Assembly (NCBI GenBank): GCA_003991915.1
Contig: RQTK01000143.1
Location: 66,417-130,416, forward strand
Direction: 5' to 3'
Length of the DNA: 64,000 nt
From: Elysia chlorotica
Taxonomy: Eukaryota; Mollusca; Gastropoda; Plakobranchidae
Positions 27,701 through 36,480 of this stretch are shown here, piece after piece; the first letter of the stretch is position 1, and every line of letters starts with the position of its first letter. The position numbers were made by a program, and so were the translations under genes. The notes under the pieces were generated by a model. That model did not search any database. It saw only the letters and a list, made by a program, of their open reading frames with translations, and was not told where the DNA came from.

Positions 27701-30127
27701 AGAGATTGGCATGCGAACGAGTAAACAATAAACTAGATCTACATTCTTTGTTTGTAAACGCACATTAGAACATATGATAACACGAAAGGCCTATTGGATG
27801 GTCAACACCAAGCAAGATCAAACTCAATAAAAAAAAGCATTAACTTCGAAATGACGGCGATGGTCGAGGTCTAGTCACACAGAAAGAGAGATGAGTTTCA
27901 AAATAGTCGGAATTTCGTAAAATTCACAGGTTTGATTAAAGTCCACAAGAAGACGTACCTGGAGTTTGATTTGGCACCGCCTGGTGATGCTGTTGCTGGA
28001 CCATCAAGTTCTGGTGTTCCTCCTTGCGCCTTTGCTGTTCCTCAAGTCTAGCCTTGAGGTCGATTCCGAGATGCTCACACACAGCCTCATCAATCTTGGG
28101 TTTGATACCCTTTGTGTAAAAAAAAGAGTTGACTAATGTACATAAAGTTTAAAATCATATGGCAACTTGTTTGTTCTTGTATTGTTGTTCCTTTAACTTT
28201 GTGTGGATATTTTTTTGTCTCATATTGATTAATCAAAAAAAAATGGATCTTGATAATAATATAATGCATTGAATTTGCAGATTCATCTTCCAATTTAATT
28301 CAAAATCTTGAGCTGTTGGTTTCTTTTTAAATACCAAGGTAGATTGAGAGACCCCTGAAGAAGTTAATTTAACCTTAAACCTACAGTTGTGGTCAGAGGA
28401 AGATACAGGAAAAATGAGAAATTTAAAAAAAAAAGAAGCTGATTATAAATATAATGGAGCTAGGACCAAAATTTTTGAATCCCAAAATCTCTAAAACCAC
28501 ACAAGATAAAGTAAGGAAATTACCCATGTAGATGGTATTTTTACGGTAAATTTTCACAGGCACATTTTCACCACAATTTGTCCAAAGCAATGAATCAATA
28601 AAACAAAAAATGTAACTTAAAAAATACGAACAACAAACAAATCGAAAGCTGACTGACCAAAGTATGTAAACGTTGAGCGCGCCGTGCTGAACCAAGTTTA
28701 GAATCTGGACCCTAGATCTATGTTTAGAATCAATTTAAGTTTGGTGTTTCTCAGAAGAATATATTATGGCATCAACTTAATTTAATCATAATAAACTTTA
28801 CAAAGGTGAACCAAGTTTAGAATCTTGACCCTAGATCCAGATCTATGTTCAGAATCAGATTCAGTCTGCAACCTTCAGCTTTGCCTATCCGATGATGCCC
28901 ACAAAATTTGTGGGTTATCAACTGGTATTTTTAAATAAAGAAGATTAGAACTCTACAAGGCAGTGTGACATGTCTTTATATGAATGTGTTTTTTTTTTTC
29001 ACCCAAACCAATCTTTCAAAGATATACAATGAAACCATGTTACTTTTTAGATAGACAAATAATAAGTACCAGGGTTCGTATTTATTTAAGTAAAATCTGT
29101 AAATAACCCATCACGTCAAATCATTATTTATTACCAGTAGAATCTTTGGGTTCACGACTTGCTCAATAATACGCTCCACACCTATTGTCATCACGCCAGA
29201 GCTGAGGGGGAAAAAAAAATTCTCTTTCCATTGCTTCCTTTGTATTTGTTATATTTGGCAATAACTATAAGTTATTATTCTTAAATTTGTACAGAAATAA
29301 ATAAAGCTGCCATTACCTTTTTAAAGATAAGTGAAACAAAAAGTCTGATGAATCAGACTTAAGTCCAAAATGTGGAATAGATTGACTTTGGTACTATATA
29401 AAAGTGAAATGTTCCCATAAAATGAAATAGTATGAACATTTTCACATTCTCTATGTTATGAGTTGTGTTAGATGCAATTGCAGCAATTTAAATGATCATC
29501 AAATCATTTTAACTTTAAACCTCTAATAAACTTGAGCAATCGTCCAATGTGTGCATCATGACTGAATGGCTATTGAAGTCTCTCAAGCTTTCAATATATA
29601 TTTGGCAAAAAGTATCTTACTACATTCTATCATCTTTATAGCTAATAACAAAGAGATCATAGATATATTCAAAGAGAAAGAGTGAAAGAAAGATAGAGAG
29701 AGAAGAGAATGAAAAGATTATTCACATAAATACAAATATAACCAGAACATTATAAGTCTTACTTGTTTAGCTGTCGTCTGAGAGTTTCACGTAGTTGATT
29801 TTTATTGACACCTGAGCTCCATTTTTGTCCATTAAGAAATTTTTCGACAAACTTCTCGACTCGTTGGATAAGGTTATGGTAAGCAGGCTGCATTTAAGAA
29901 AATAAATCAGTTTCAATGTGTTTTAAATGCAAAACAAGCTCCTAAATACAAATGCATATTAAACACTGTTGTTTGCCTTCTTTAGATGAAAGTTTTTTGA
30001 GTGCCCTTTAGCCTTTTTTTTCGGACCTCATTATATGGCTTAAAATTGAAGATCTAATTGTACAAAAATGTATCACAGAAAAATTAACAGAGGTTGAATT
30101 AATATCTGAAATTTTAAGAGAGAGAGA

Positions 30128-30199
<72 letters not shown>

Positions 30200-30673
30200 C
30201 TGAGACAGACAGACAGACAGACAGATCGACAGTCAGAGGGAGGGAACAGGAGAGAAAGTCTAAGACTGAGGCAAAATAATGCCCAATGCTAAGAATAGAA
30301 TATTGGAAGCCAGACCTCCATCGTCTATTCATTCTGTAAAGTAGTTAAAATTAAACTATCAAATTCTAGTCTTGGCACTCTTACAGTTTGTTAGAACAGG
30401 TTTCTTTAGATCTGATATATTTTCATGAATTGTAGATCTATTTATTTAAACCTCTAAGATTTAACCGTGGTGCATTAGATCTGTACATGTAGATCTAAGT
30501 ATTTAGCTGCGTTCTACACTAAAGCTTACCTTTGTGTCTACATCTGTCAGGCATTCTTTTCTGAGTTGGTCAAATAACCCTTGAGATTTTACTTTGTTAA
30601 TAACATCCTGGATAGCTTTGCCGTCGTTTTCCGGGTGGACTTCATCCATACTAAGGTTGTTTTCTGCTTCCAT
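8502..30673 (-). CDS. BOD1L1: BOD1L1-like protein (biorientation of chromosomes in cell division 1-like), 16 coding exons, 2,886 aa
   Basis: Vertebrate BOD1L1 acts with SETD1A in protecting stalled replication forks; BOD1 itself regulates PP2A-B56 at kinetochores. Exons 1-16: 30530-30673, 29763-29887, 29135-29201, 27959-28109, 26351-27494, 23172-23371, 22288-22971, 21469-21626, 18855-19029, 17854-17978, 17229-17414, 16296-16485, 15342-15546, 14834-14944, 13879-14484, 8502-12891. All junctions are GT-AG and all phases agree; the sum is 8,661 nt. Residues 1 to about 135 form the BOD1/Shg1 domain (VINKVKSQGLFDQLRKECL, PAYHNL, IIEQVVNPKI). Residues 163-543 are Pro/Gly/Met-rich and then acidic. 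Residues 556-575 carry the conserved SDASVSSIHTSDISSFED motif, seen in BOD1L1 as an SDI-VSSVHTSD-type motif. Residues 891-949 are a charged K/E coiled-coil-like stretch. The last exon has an RS-rich start, a long proline tract, a 17-residue repeat array twice, and a KKRKLDD nuclear-signal-like end. Length is close to human BOD1L1 (about 3,050). Expression of every exon is inferred. Confidence 0.92.
9066..9473 (-). repeat. BOD1L1: 51-bp coding minisatellite, 8 units
   Basis: 408 bp = 8 x 51, same unit as 10167-10778, in the second copy of the duplicated block. Position 16 is M, T or V, and single units carry K (LEAKDMK) or V (SELVQ). It is flanked by the same EPSRSELAQ start and QSELAQDIKPEPTHSK end as the other array. 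Confidence 0.95.
10167..10778 (-). repeat. BOD1L1: 51-bp coding minisatellite, 12 units (QSELAQETSQLEAIDTK)
   Basis: 612 bp = 12 x 51. Consensus unit QSELAQETSQLEAIDTK with T/M at position 16 and sporadic changes (RSEL, SELT, SEI, SPLE, TID). Most unit-to-unit differences are C/T transitions. It is followed by a degenerate unit, QSELAQDIKPEPTHSK. The opposite strand is also open (PPVDWSPGLALTVSCLL repeats) only because the unit is a multiple of three. Confidence 0.95.
17680..17765 (-). repeat. SINE fragment in BOD1L1-like intron 10
   Basis: The complement contains TTGGTTGGGTTGGTGTCAGC and then ATAATGTGACCGAGACAGAAGTC, the central body of the SINE seen more fully at 25275-25480 and 63815-64000. 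It lies just upstream of the exon at 17229-17414. Only the middle part remains. Confidence 0.65.
19534..19584 (-). CDS. Candidate internal first exon of BOD1L1-like gene
   Basis: A minus-strand ATG at 19582-19584 opens MAKEDFSDLLTGCKDSQ and ends in CAG|GTTAGT, phase 0. The next known exon (18855-19029) also starts in phase 0. Transcription from here would give an N-truncated isoform lacking the BOD1 domain and residues 1-890. The frame stays open upstream of the ATG for ten codons to a TGA, and no polypyrimidine tract precedes it, so it looks like a first exon rather than a cassette. It could also be chance. Confidence 0.35.
19690..20010. repeat. CT-rich low-complexity tract in BOD1L1-like intron 8
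   Basis: About 320 bases of irregular C/T (G/A on the gene strand), followed by a shorter (CT)n at 20643-20676. No motif beyond simple sequence. Confidence 0.85.
20030..20630 (-). mobile_element. Degenerate non-LTR retrotransposon fragment (RT C-terminal region)
   Basis: Reading the complement with frameshifts gives ARYAFNTLRPIWRSTAIS, IFNTNVKSVLLYDFETWR and LQSFTNRCLRNILNFRW. This is the well-known C-terminal stretch of RTE/CFDP2-like LINE polyproteins (typically NVKSVLLYGCETW). Stops and frameshifts show it is dead. It sits in intron 8 of the BOD1L1-like gene in the same orientation as the gene. Confidence 0.8.
21656..21716. repeat. (AAT)n microsatellite
   Basis: About 20 AAT/ATA trinucleotides within BOD1L1-like intron 7, directly upstream (gene sense) of the exon at 21469-21626. 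Confidence 0.9.
25275..25490 (-). repeat. tRNA-derived SINE, nearly complete, in BOD1L1-like intron 5
   Basis: The complement reads, in order: a tRNA-like head with a B-box (GGATTCGAGTCC); GGTTGGGTCGGTGTCAGTA; a GAAGTCATGGCATCCCC segment; TGTGTGGCAGCACATAAAAT; TCAGACATCAGTCTTGGGGC; and an ACAATATATCC end. This is the fullest copy of the most frequent SINE in the window. A (GA)n tract abuts the head at 25495-25600. Pol III transcription is inferred from the family type. Confidence 0.8.
27730..27895 (-). repeat. Interspersed repeat in intron 4, homologous to 47578-47750
   Basis: The complement shares CTCGACCATCGCCGTCATTT, an AATAGGCCTT block and a TTCTAATGTGCGTTTACAA block, in the same order and spacing, with the plus strand at 47578-47750. 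The element family is unknown; it may be a non-coding transposon end. Confidence 0.7.
30115..30232. repeat. (GA)n/(GACA)n microsatellite in BOD1L1-like intron 1
   Basis: About 75 bases of near-perfect GA repeat followed by GACA repeats, ending just where the promoter/exon-1 duplication begins (about 30236). Confidence 0.9.
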
Positions 30674-30830
30674 TGTTGAACTTTTGGATTAAAATGTGTG
30701 TGTGGATTTACCTATATTAATATGAAAATCCAACTAAATAGAGTCTAAAGATCTATGAAAGTTTATATTCCTTGAGCCAAACAATGGAGGCCGCCATCTT
30801 GCCGAAAGAATGACGGTGTACCGTATGTCC
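30674..30830 (-). promoter_or_regulatory. Proximal promoter/5' UTR of BOD1L1-like gene with YY1-type site
   Basis: On the gene strand AAGATGGCGGCC (CCGCCATCTT at 30791-30800 on plus) matches the YY1 consensus that commonly sits just downstream of the start site of housekeeping genes. The ATG inside this motif opens a 14-codon upstream ORF (MAASIVWLKEYKLS, stop about 75 bases before the main ATG). No TATA box is evident. The start site itself is not determined. Confidence 0.6.
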
Positions 30831-31257
30831 GTAAGTGCAACAATTCACGCTAAGTTCACGGCTTACGTGCACATAGAATCGCCGTCAAAGTTATTTCCTT
30901 TTTTCCTGTTAGTATTTTGATTTTTTTTTTTTAGAGGGAACGGGAGAGAAAGCCTAAGATTGAGGCAAAATAATGCCCAATGCTAGGAATAGAATATTAG
31001 AAGCCAGACCTCCATCGGCTATTCATTCTATAAATTATTTAAAATTAAACTATCAAATTCTAACAAGAGTTGTAACTAGATCTAGATCTAGTCTTGGCAC
31101 GCTTACAGTTTGTTAGAACAGATTTCTTTAGATCTGATATATTTTCATGAATTGTAGATCTAGATCTATCTATTTAAACCTCTAAGATTTAACTGTGGTG
31201 CATTAGATCTATACATGTAGATCTAAGTATTTAGCTGCATTCTACGCTAAAGCTTAC

Positions 31258-31401
31258 CTTTGTGTCTACATCTGTCAGGCATTCTTTTCTGAGTTGGTCA
31301 AATAACCCTTGAGATTTTACTTTGTTAATAACATCCTGGATAGCTTTCCCGTCGTTTTCCGGATGGACTTCATCCATACTAAGGTTGTTTTCTGCTTCCA
31401 T
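31258..31401 (-). CDS. BOD1L1: Duplicate first coding exon of BOD1L1-like gene
   Basis: 144 bp from ATG at 31399-31401 to the donor at 31257, encoding the same 48 residues as 30530-30673 (starts MEAENNLSMDEV, ends CLTDVDTK). The start codon, frame and splice donor (TTACC on plus) are all intact. It could splice to exon 2 at 29887, skipping the nearer copy, giving an identical protein from an alternative promoter. Usage is inferred. The alternative is a recent neutral duplication, or an assembly artefact from two haplotypes. Confidence 0.8.
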
Positions 31402-31560
31402 TGTTGAACTTTTAGATTAAAATGTGTGTGTGGATTTACCTATATTAATATGAAAATCCAACTAAATAGAGTCTAAAATTCTATGAAAGTTTATATTCCT
31501 TGAGCCAAACAATGGAGGCCGCCATCTTGCGGAAAGAATGACGGTGTACCGTATGTCCGA
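31402..31560 (-). promoter_or_regulatory. Duplicate proximal promoter with YY1-type site
   Basis: The same AAGATGGCGGCC element (31519-31528 on plus) and the same 14-codon upstream ORF are preserved in copy 2 of the duplication, so the copy keeps the recognisable elements of copy 1. Confidence 0.55.
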
Positions 31561-31899
31561 CGGTCCGTGAGTGCAACAATTCACGCTAAGTTCACGGTTT
31601 ACGTGCACATAGAATCGCCGTCAAAGTTATTTTTATTTATTTTTTTTTTATTTTATTTATTTTTTTTGGGGGGGGGGGCGTAAAGGGTTTAGAGAATAGA
31701 ATGGTTGTGTAAAAAAGACAGAAAGTCTTAGGAAAATGAATAAACTCTGTCTAAATAGACAGAGGCGTAAAACATCCACAGCACCAAGTGCACCATTTTT
31801 TTAAACCGAAACGTACGTGTTAAATTTTGTGTGTATGTTCGGGGTAATAGTAAGGTCTGGATAATTAAAAGGAAATGGGTGCGCAACTTAAAACCTCTC

Positions 31900-32100
31900 C
31901 TGCCTGTGGTCCGCGGATGTAATCCCACGAACGGCAGATTTATTTGTCCGATGTTCGTCCCCTGTAACTGGCTGGGTCCGTGTCAGTATAATGTGACCGA
32001 CTCAGACAAGAGCCATGATACCCCCGCCTTGTCTCGTGTGTAACAGCACATAGAATTGTCAGACGTCAGTCTTGGAGCCCATCGCCGTATATGATCCTTC
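31900..32100 (+). repeat. SINE copy
   Basis: Contains GGCTGGGTCCGTGTCAGTAT, GACCGACTCAGACAAGAGCC, a TGTGTAACAGCACATAGAAT segment and CAGACGTCAGTCTTGGAGCC, in the order of the common SINE body. It is diverged. It lies at the head of the LINE at 32600-33785. Confidence 0.7.
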
Positions 32101-32599
32101 AGGGGAACTTAGGAGACGTTAAAACCCGGAGAGGTGGAGATAACCCCCTCCCTCGCTCGATAGAGAACAGTGGGGTGGAAGGGCCAGGGGAGTAAACCCT
32201 TCAAAAATCCGGTATTGAGCCCCTAAGCAAGTTAGATCCAATAATCATCTCCTTCCTGACAACTCATGCAACCAACCCGGCACCTTCGGATCCGTCGGCA
32301 CGGAAGAGAGGAAGACCCTGGGACGTAGGCAACACTAGGTCTCCATGTTCTTGCCCTGACATGAGCCCTGAAGAGGTCACTCCAGTGTCTCTGCGAGAGA
32401 CAGCAGTTACGAATGGTGAAGAGTAGAACGCCACGGGTTGTCATCGTGTCCCACTGGTCAGCTACCGACCGACCCAAACCAGGCAGCCCCCGGCCACTGC
32501 GATGTTGACCCGCCACGGTCTGCCTGCTTTAGAGGGTGACTAGAGCTCTGAGCTTCCACATCAACAAGCAGATCGTCAAAAAGTACCTGCCCGACACAA

Positions 32600-33785
32600 G
32601 AAACAGAAAACGAAGATTCTAGCGCTCTTCGAATAGCAAGCTGGAATTTATGAGTGAGCTACCGATGATCTTCAGGTTATCTATGATATAAGAAAAAACG
32701 CAGTCATCGATCTCGAACTACAACGGCTCAACATGGACACAGCACTCCTACAAGAACACGGCTCCCCGAAAATGGATCGGTGATAGAACAATACATCTTT
32801 TTTTCTGGCATGGAAAAGGCAGAGAGGCGATCAGAGAGCATGGTGTTGGTTTTGCCGTAAGAAACTTTCTAATCTGCATGATTGAACCTCCTTCTAAGGC
32901 ACAGAGAGAATCCTAACGTTACACCTCTCGACCACACAAGGCCCTGTCAACCGTATAACACAATCTACGCCCCACTAATGCAGGCCTCAACTGAAAGTAA
33001 GGACCAATTTTTATGAATCAGTGGACCTCACCCTAAGCAGACTCCCACCAACAGATCAATGCACGTGTAGGCGCAAACCGTGAGTCTTGGCCATCTGTAT
33101 TAGTTCATCATGGAATTGGAAATGTGAACAAGAATGGTCAGAGACAGTTAGATTTGTGTTGCTCTGTGACCAACACATTCTTTGATAATAAAAATTGTCA
33201 CACGGTCTCCTGAAGACACCCAAGATCAAAACACTAGCATCAGTTGGACATGGCAATCACGAGAAGGGACACCATAAACAGTGTTTGCAATGTCAGGACA
33301 TACCATAGCGCAGATTGCGACACCGACCACTATCTAGTTGCGTCGAAAATAAAGGTAGTTCCAAAGAAACTTCATCACTCTAAAACGAAGCTTCAGCCAA
33401 TACTCAACGCCGCTAAGGCAGCCTTTCTCGGTAAAAACCTTGAATTCAACATGAACTCGGTGAGATTCTAGGCACCGCTCAAAGCACTGGCGAAGATAGT
33501 GCAGAGGGCACGTGGAATTTCCTACGGAATACCATCTACAATGCTGCCATTACAGCATATGGAAAGAGAGCGAGAGCGCGCAAAAAACGGGGACTGATTT
33601 GAATATAACCTCATGGAGATGGAGCCTGTGATCGATGCAAAACACACTTCACTTATCTGCTACAAACGAGACACAAGCCAGAATAATCTGCAAGCCCTGA
33701 AAAGTGCTTGTAGGAAAGTAAAGAAAACCGTTATCGTTGTGCTTAAAATTATTGGCGTACACAATTTAATAGCATCCAAAACGCA
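32600..33785 (+). mobile_element. Decayed RTE/CFDP2-like LINE, endonuclease part
   Basis: With several frameshifts and stops, the plus strand reads as the AP-endonuclease start of this LINE class: RIASWN-like start, DLELQRLNMD-like, then HGVGFAVRN, IEPPSK, TTQGPVNRI, and later YHSADCDTDHYLVASKIK. These are the familiar blocks of RTE-type polyproteins. The reverse-transcriptase half is missing here; a piece of an RT C-terminus of the same type lies in the BOD1L1-like intron at 20030-20630. Not active. Confidence 0.8.
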
Positions 33786-33854
33786 CCATACACTGAAGAT
33801 ATAAGGGTTGTAGCGCCCACGATACACACGACTCGCTGCGCCACTCCATCACCG

Positions 33855-34061
33855 AACCGGATAGCTCAGTTGGTAGAGCGTTCGAATCCCACTCTAGCCG
33901 CACTGACGAGCCCTGATAGGGCGAAACACAAACTCTGTGTCTGCGGATGAGTTTATGTCGTAAAGGATCATAGCTGCTGCGGGGATCAACCATGTCGGGG
34001 TCACCAATGTAGATACAGGCGGTATCTATCCTCAGCCATAGACTCATCCACAGACACCGAG

Positions 34062-34069
<8 letters not shown>
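33855..34069 (+). repeat. tRNA-headed SINE fragment carrying a hammerhead-ribozyme core
   Basis: Head: GGATAGCTCAGTTGGTAGAG (A-box region) runs almost directly into GTTCGAATCCC (B-box, 33880-33890), so the anticodon arm is deleted. Eleven bases after the B-box, 33903-33909 reads CTGACGA, followed by a 5-bp stem II (33910-33914 with 33918-33922), GAAA at 33923-33926, and a stem III of 10 positions with one mismatch (33926-33935 with 33949-33958), ending in GTC at 33957-33959. An inverted copy of the stem-III hairpin lies at 34041-34065. A conventional stem I directly next to the core is not apparent. Confidence 0.6.
33903..33959 (+). ncRNA. Hammerhead-like ribozyme core (open at stem I)
   Basis: The conserved catalytic boxes are all present: CUGANGA (with C at the free position), GAAA, and a UH cleavage position (GTC). 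A15.1-U16.1 and C15.2-G16.2 pairs are satisfied. Predicted cleavage is after C33959. Bases immediately flanking (A33902, G33960) do not pair; a CCGCA (33898-33902) to TGCGG (about 33977-33982) pairing could close a distorted stem I. Activity is therefore doubtful: the core is seen, function is inferred. Confidence 0.5.

Positions 34070-34109
<40 letters not shown>
34066..34109. repeat. (GA)n microsatellite
   Basis: About 20 GA dinucleotides forming the tail of the SINE-like element at 33855-34069. Confidence 0.9.
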
Positions 34110-34111
<2 letters not shown>

Positions 34112-34199
34112 AACACTTGGAGGAAAGGAAGGCTCAAAGAAAGGAGAGAGAAGCATGAGTTTAAAGTGATATGTGAGGTGGTGTTTTCATTACTCTTTC

Positions 34200-36480
34200 T
34201 GTTTGGGCTCTTGTTTCAGGAAGATGGCACTTCTCTGTTATTTCCTGTAACCTGTGCAGAACAGATTGATGTTTAAGCCTGCTTTTTCTTTCCATTTTTG
34301 CACAAACACTTGTGTTGCATTACTGGGCAGTCTAAGAAATCTCTCTGTGTGTTCTAATGCTGTTTTTTCTATGCCAAAATCAAGGGCTCAAGATTGACCT
34401 GGATTTCACATGTTGCTGTTGGAGCTGATCTCATTTTCCACAAATAAAAGGAAGTGCTTGGCTCTGGATGCGGTCTATTACTGTGTTGGTTGATTGGCTG
34501 TTTGGGTTAGTAATGATTGGTTGTAATCTAGTACAGACCTTATAATATCCGATATAGAGGGTTCTTAGGATCTGCATATTGGAATCCTATTTTCTACTGA
34601 CAAGATGTTTAAGAAGTGAGAGTCGTTTGGTGGCCCTTTCTTTTATCTTTGCTAAATGTCTGTTCATCGTAAGTCTACTATCAAGTTGGGCACTCATTTT
34701 TGTGTGTTTGCAACTGTTGCTCTTCAAGTTATATAGACAAATCGCGCTTGGTTTCGTTTGGACTAAGAGTAAATGTTGTATATACTGACTTGTTTGGATT
34801 AATTATCAGTTTCCATTGTTTGCAGTACTTACATGTATTTAGCATTTCTAGGTCTCTGTTTAGGTGTTTGGCATTTTGTCGAGTGTACTTGCCAGTAATA
34901 ATGATCAGGCCGTCGGCGTAGAGAGCCTTCTGTGATTTAGTAATGTCATTGAGAAAAATGAGGAACAATGTGCAGCTCAATGCTGAACCCTGTGGAAGAC
35001 CATCTTCAATGACTTGTTTTGAGGTTAGATTGTTATTAAATTTTGTCTGTATAGTTCTTTCACTAAGAAAACCCTTGTACATGTTACCTTGAATGTTCAG
35101 TTTCGCATTTTATTTAAGTAACCCTTTTCTCCATACTCTGCCGTATGCCTGTTGCAAGTTTATAAAGGCAGGAGAAGTGTGGTGTCCATCTTGGTATCCA
35201 TCTTGTTTGCCTCGATAGAGCCGAAAGAGGTGCTCTTCTGTTCGACTTTTCGCTCTGAACCCTGCTTGGTCTTAGGTAAGAATTTTGTAGTCTTCTAGCC
35301 ACCAGTTGAGTCGGGGATTGATGATTTTTCACCTACTTTGCCAACACAGGAGACCAGTGAAAAGGGTCTATAACTCTTTGGATCTGTTGGGTCTTTATCT
35401 TTCTTTAAGATAAGTCAGAACGAGCATTTTTCCAAGCTTTTGGAAGCTGTCCACTATTCCGTGTACAATTGAGAAGATGTAGCAGTGTTTTATTTCCCAG
35501 TGGACCCATGTGTTGCAGCATTTCGTTATGTATTTTGTAAGGGCCTGGGGTCTTTCTTTGTTTGAGTGTCTTTTAGGCAGTAACCAAGTCTAGAAGCTTG
35601 AGTTCCACTTTAAATATCGTGGCAATATCTTTTTCATTTTCTCCCTCATTTCTAGTTCTTTAAGCAACACTCTGTCGTTTAGCTTGTCTGTTCTAGATTT
35701 GTGTATGTTTGAAAAGTGTTTGTTAAGCTTCTCTGGTTGTTGTTCCTTGGTTTTACAACCTGACATGGGTTTGGAGTTTGTTTTATGTTTGTTTCGAGGG
35801 AACTTTTTTAAAAATAGTCCAAGCTCATCTGCCATCTTTCCGCAAATCCAAAGTTTCACATGTTCGGTGCCATCTTTCTCACTTTGCTGATGCTATCACC
35901 AGCCGTAGCCCTACAGTAGGCAGTTTTGTTAGTCCTTGTGGGTTCCAACTCTACTTTATTGCGTGCTTGTTGTTGTTCTGAACTAACTCTACTAATTTCT
36001 TTGTTCAAAAACGGTTTATATATGATTTTATTGCCTCTCGGTATGTGTTGTTTTAAGGCCTCGAGTATAATTGATGAGAACTTTTGTCCAAATTTGTCCA
36101 CATTTTATATTTCATTTAGATTGATTTTGTTGAAAAAGTTGTTCTGTCGCCACCCTAAAGTCTTTCCAATTAGCCTTTTGAAAGTTCCATCTTGTTGTTC
36201 TCTGCTGGGGGAGGGGGGGGGGGTATTTATTGTTGTATTGTGGATTGGATTGGCCCGTGGTCACTGTCTATGCCTGGAATAACCTGTACCGTGGAGCAGG
36301 GTTCAATATCGGATAAAGCAATAGTCAAATCAATATAGGATAAAACAATAGTCAAATCAGGGCGGCTGAGGGTATTGTGTGCTCGGTGAAGTTAGGTAGT
36401 GGTGGATGTTGGTGTTCGTGACCTGTTCATTTGGCTTCAGAAAACATGCTTTCCACTCTGAGGGAGGGAACCTAATCTAT
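34200..36480 (-). mobile_element. Decayed Jockey/CR1-type LINE (endonuclease to RT and C-terminus)
   Basis: Minus-strand reading, with frameshifts. Endonuclease end: PSRPDLTIALSDIEPC-like and GIDSDHGPI, at about 36250-36380. Linker: ILEALKQHIPRGNKIIYKPF, at about 35980-36080. Reverse transcriptase: EDGLPQGSALSCTLFLIFLN, with the catalytic box as YADG instead of YADD, at about 34910-35010. RT thumb/C-terminus: LDSRLTMNRHLAKIKERATK and ALEHTERFLRLPSN, at about 34330-34650. Multiple frame breaks and the changed catalytic Asp make it inactive. The family is judged by motif style. Confidence 0.85.

Larger units (their letters stand above)
30236..31633 (-). repeat. BOD1L1: Tandem duplication of the BOD1L1-like promoter plus first coding exon
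   Basis: Copy 1 (about 30236-30898) and copy 2 (about 30935-31633) are nearly identical over roughly 660-700 bp. Each includes intron-1 start, donor site, the whole 48-codon first exon, 5' UTR and proximal promoter. Copy 2 has an extra TAGATCTAGATCTAG-type insert near 31075 and a CGACGGTC insertion near 31558. The two coding exons differ at two or three sites, all synonymous. Confidence 0.95.
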
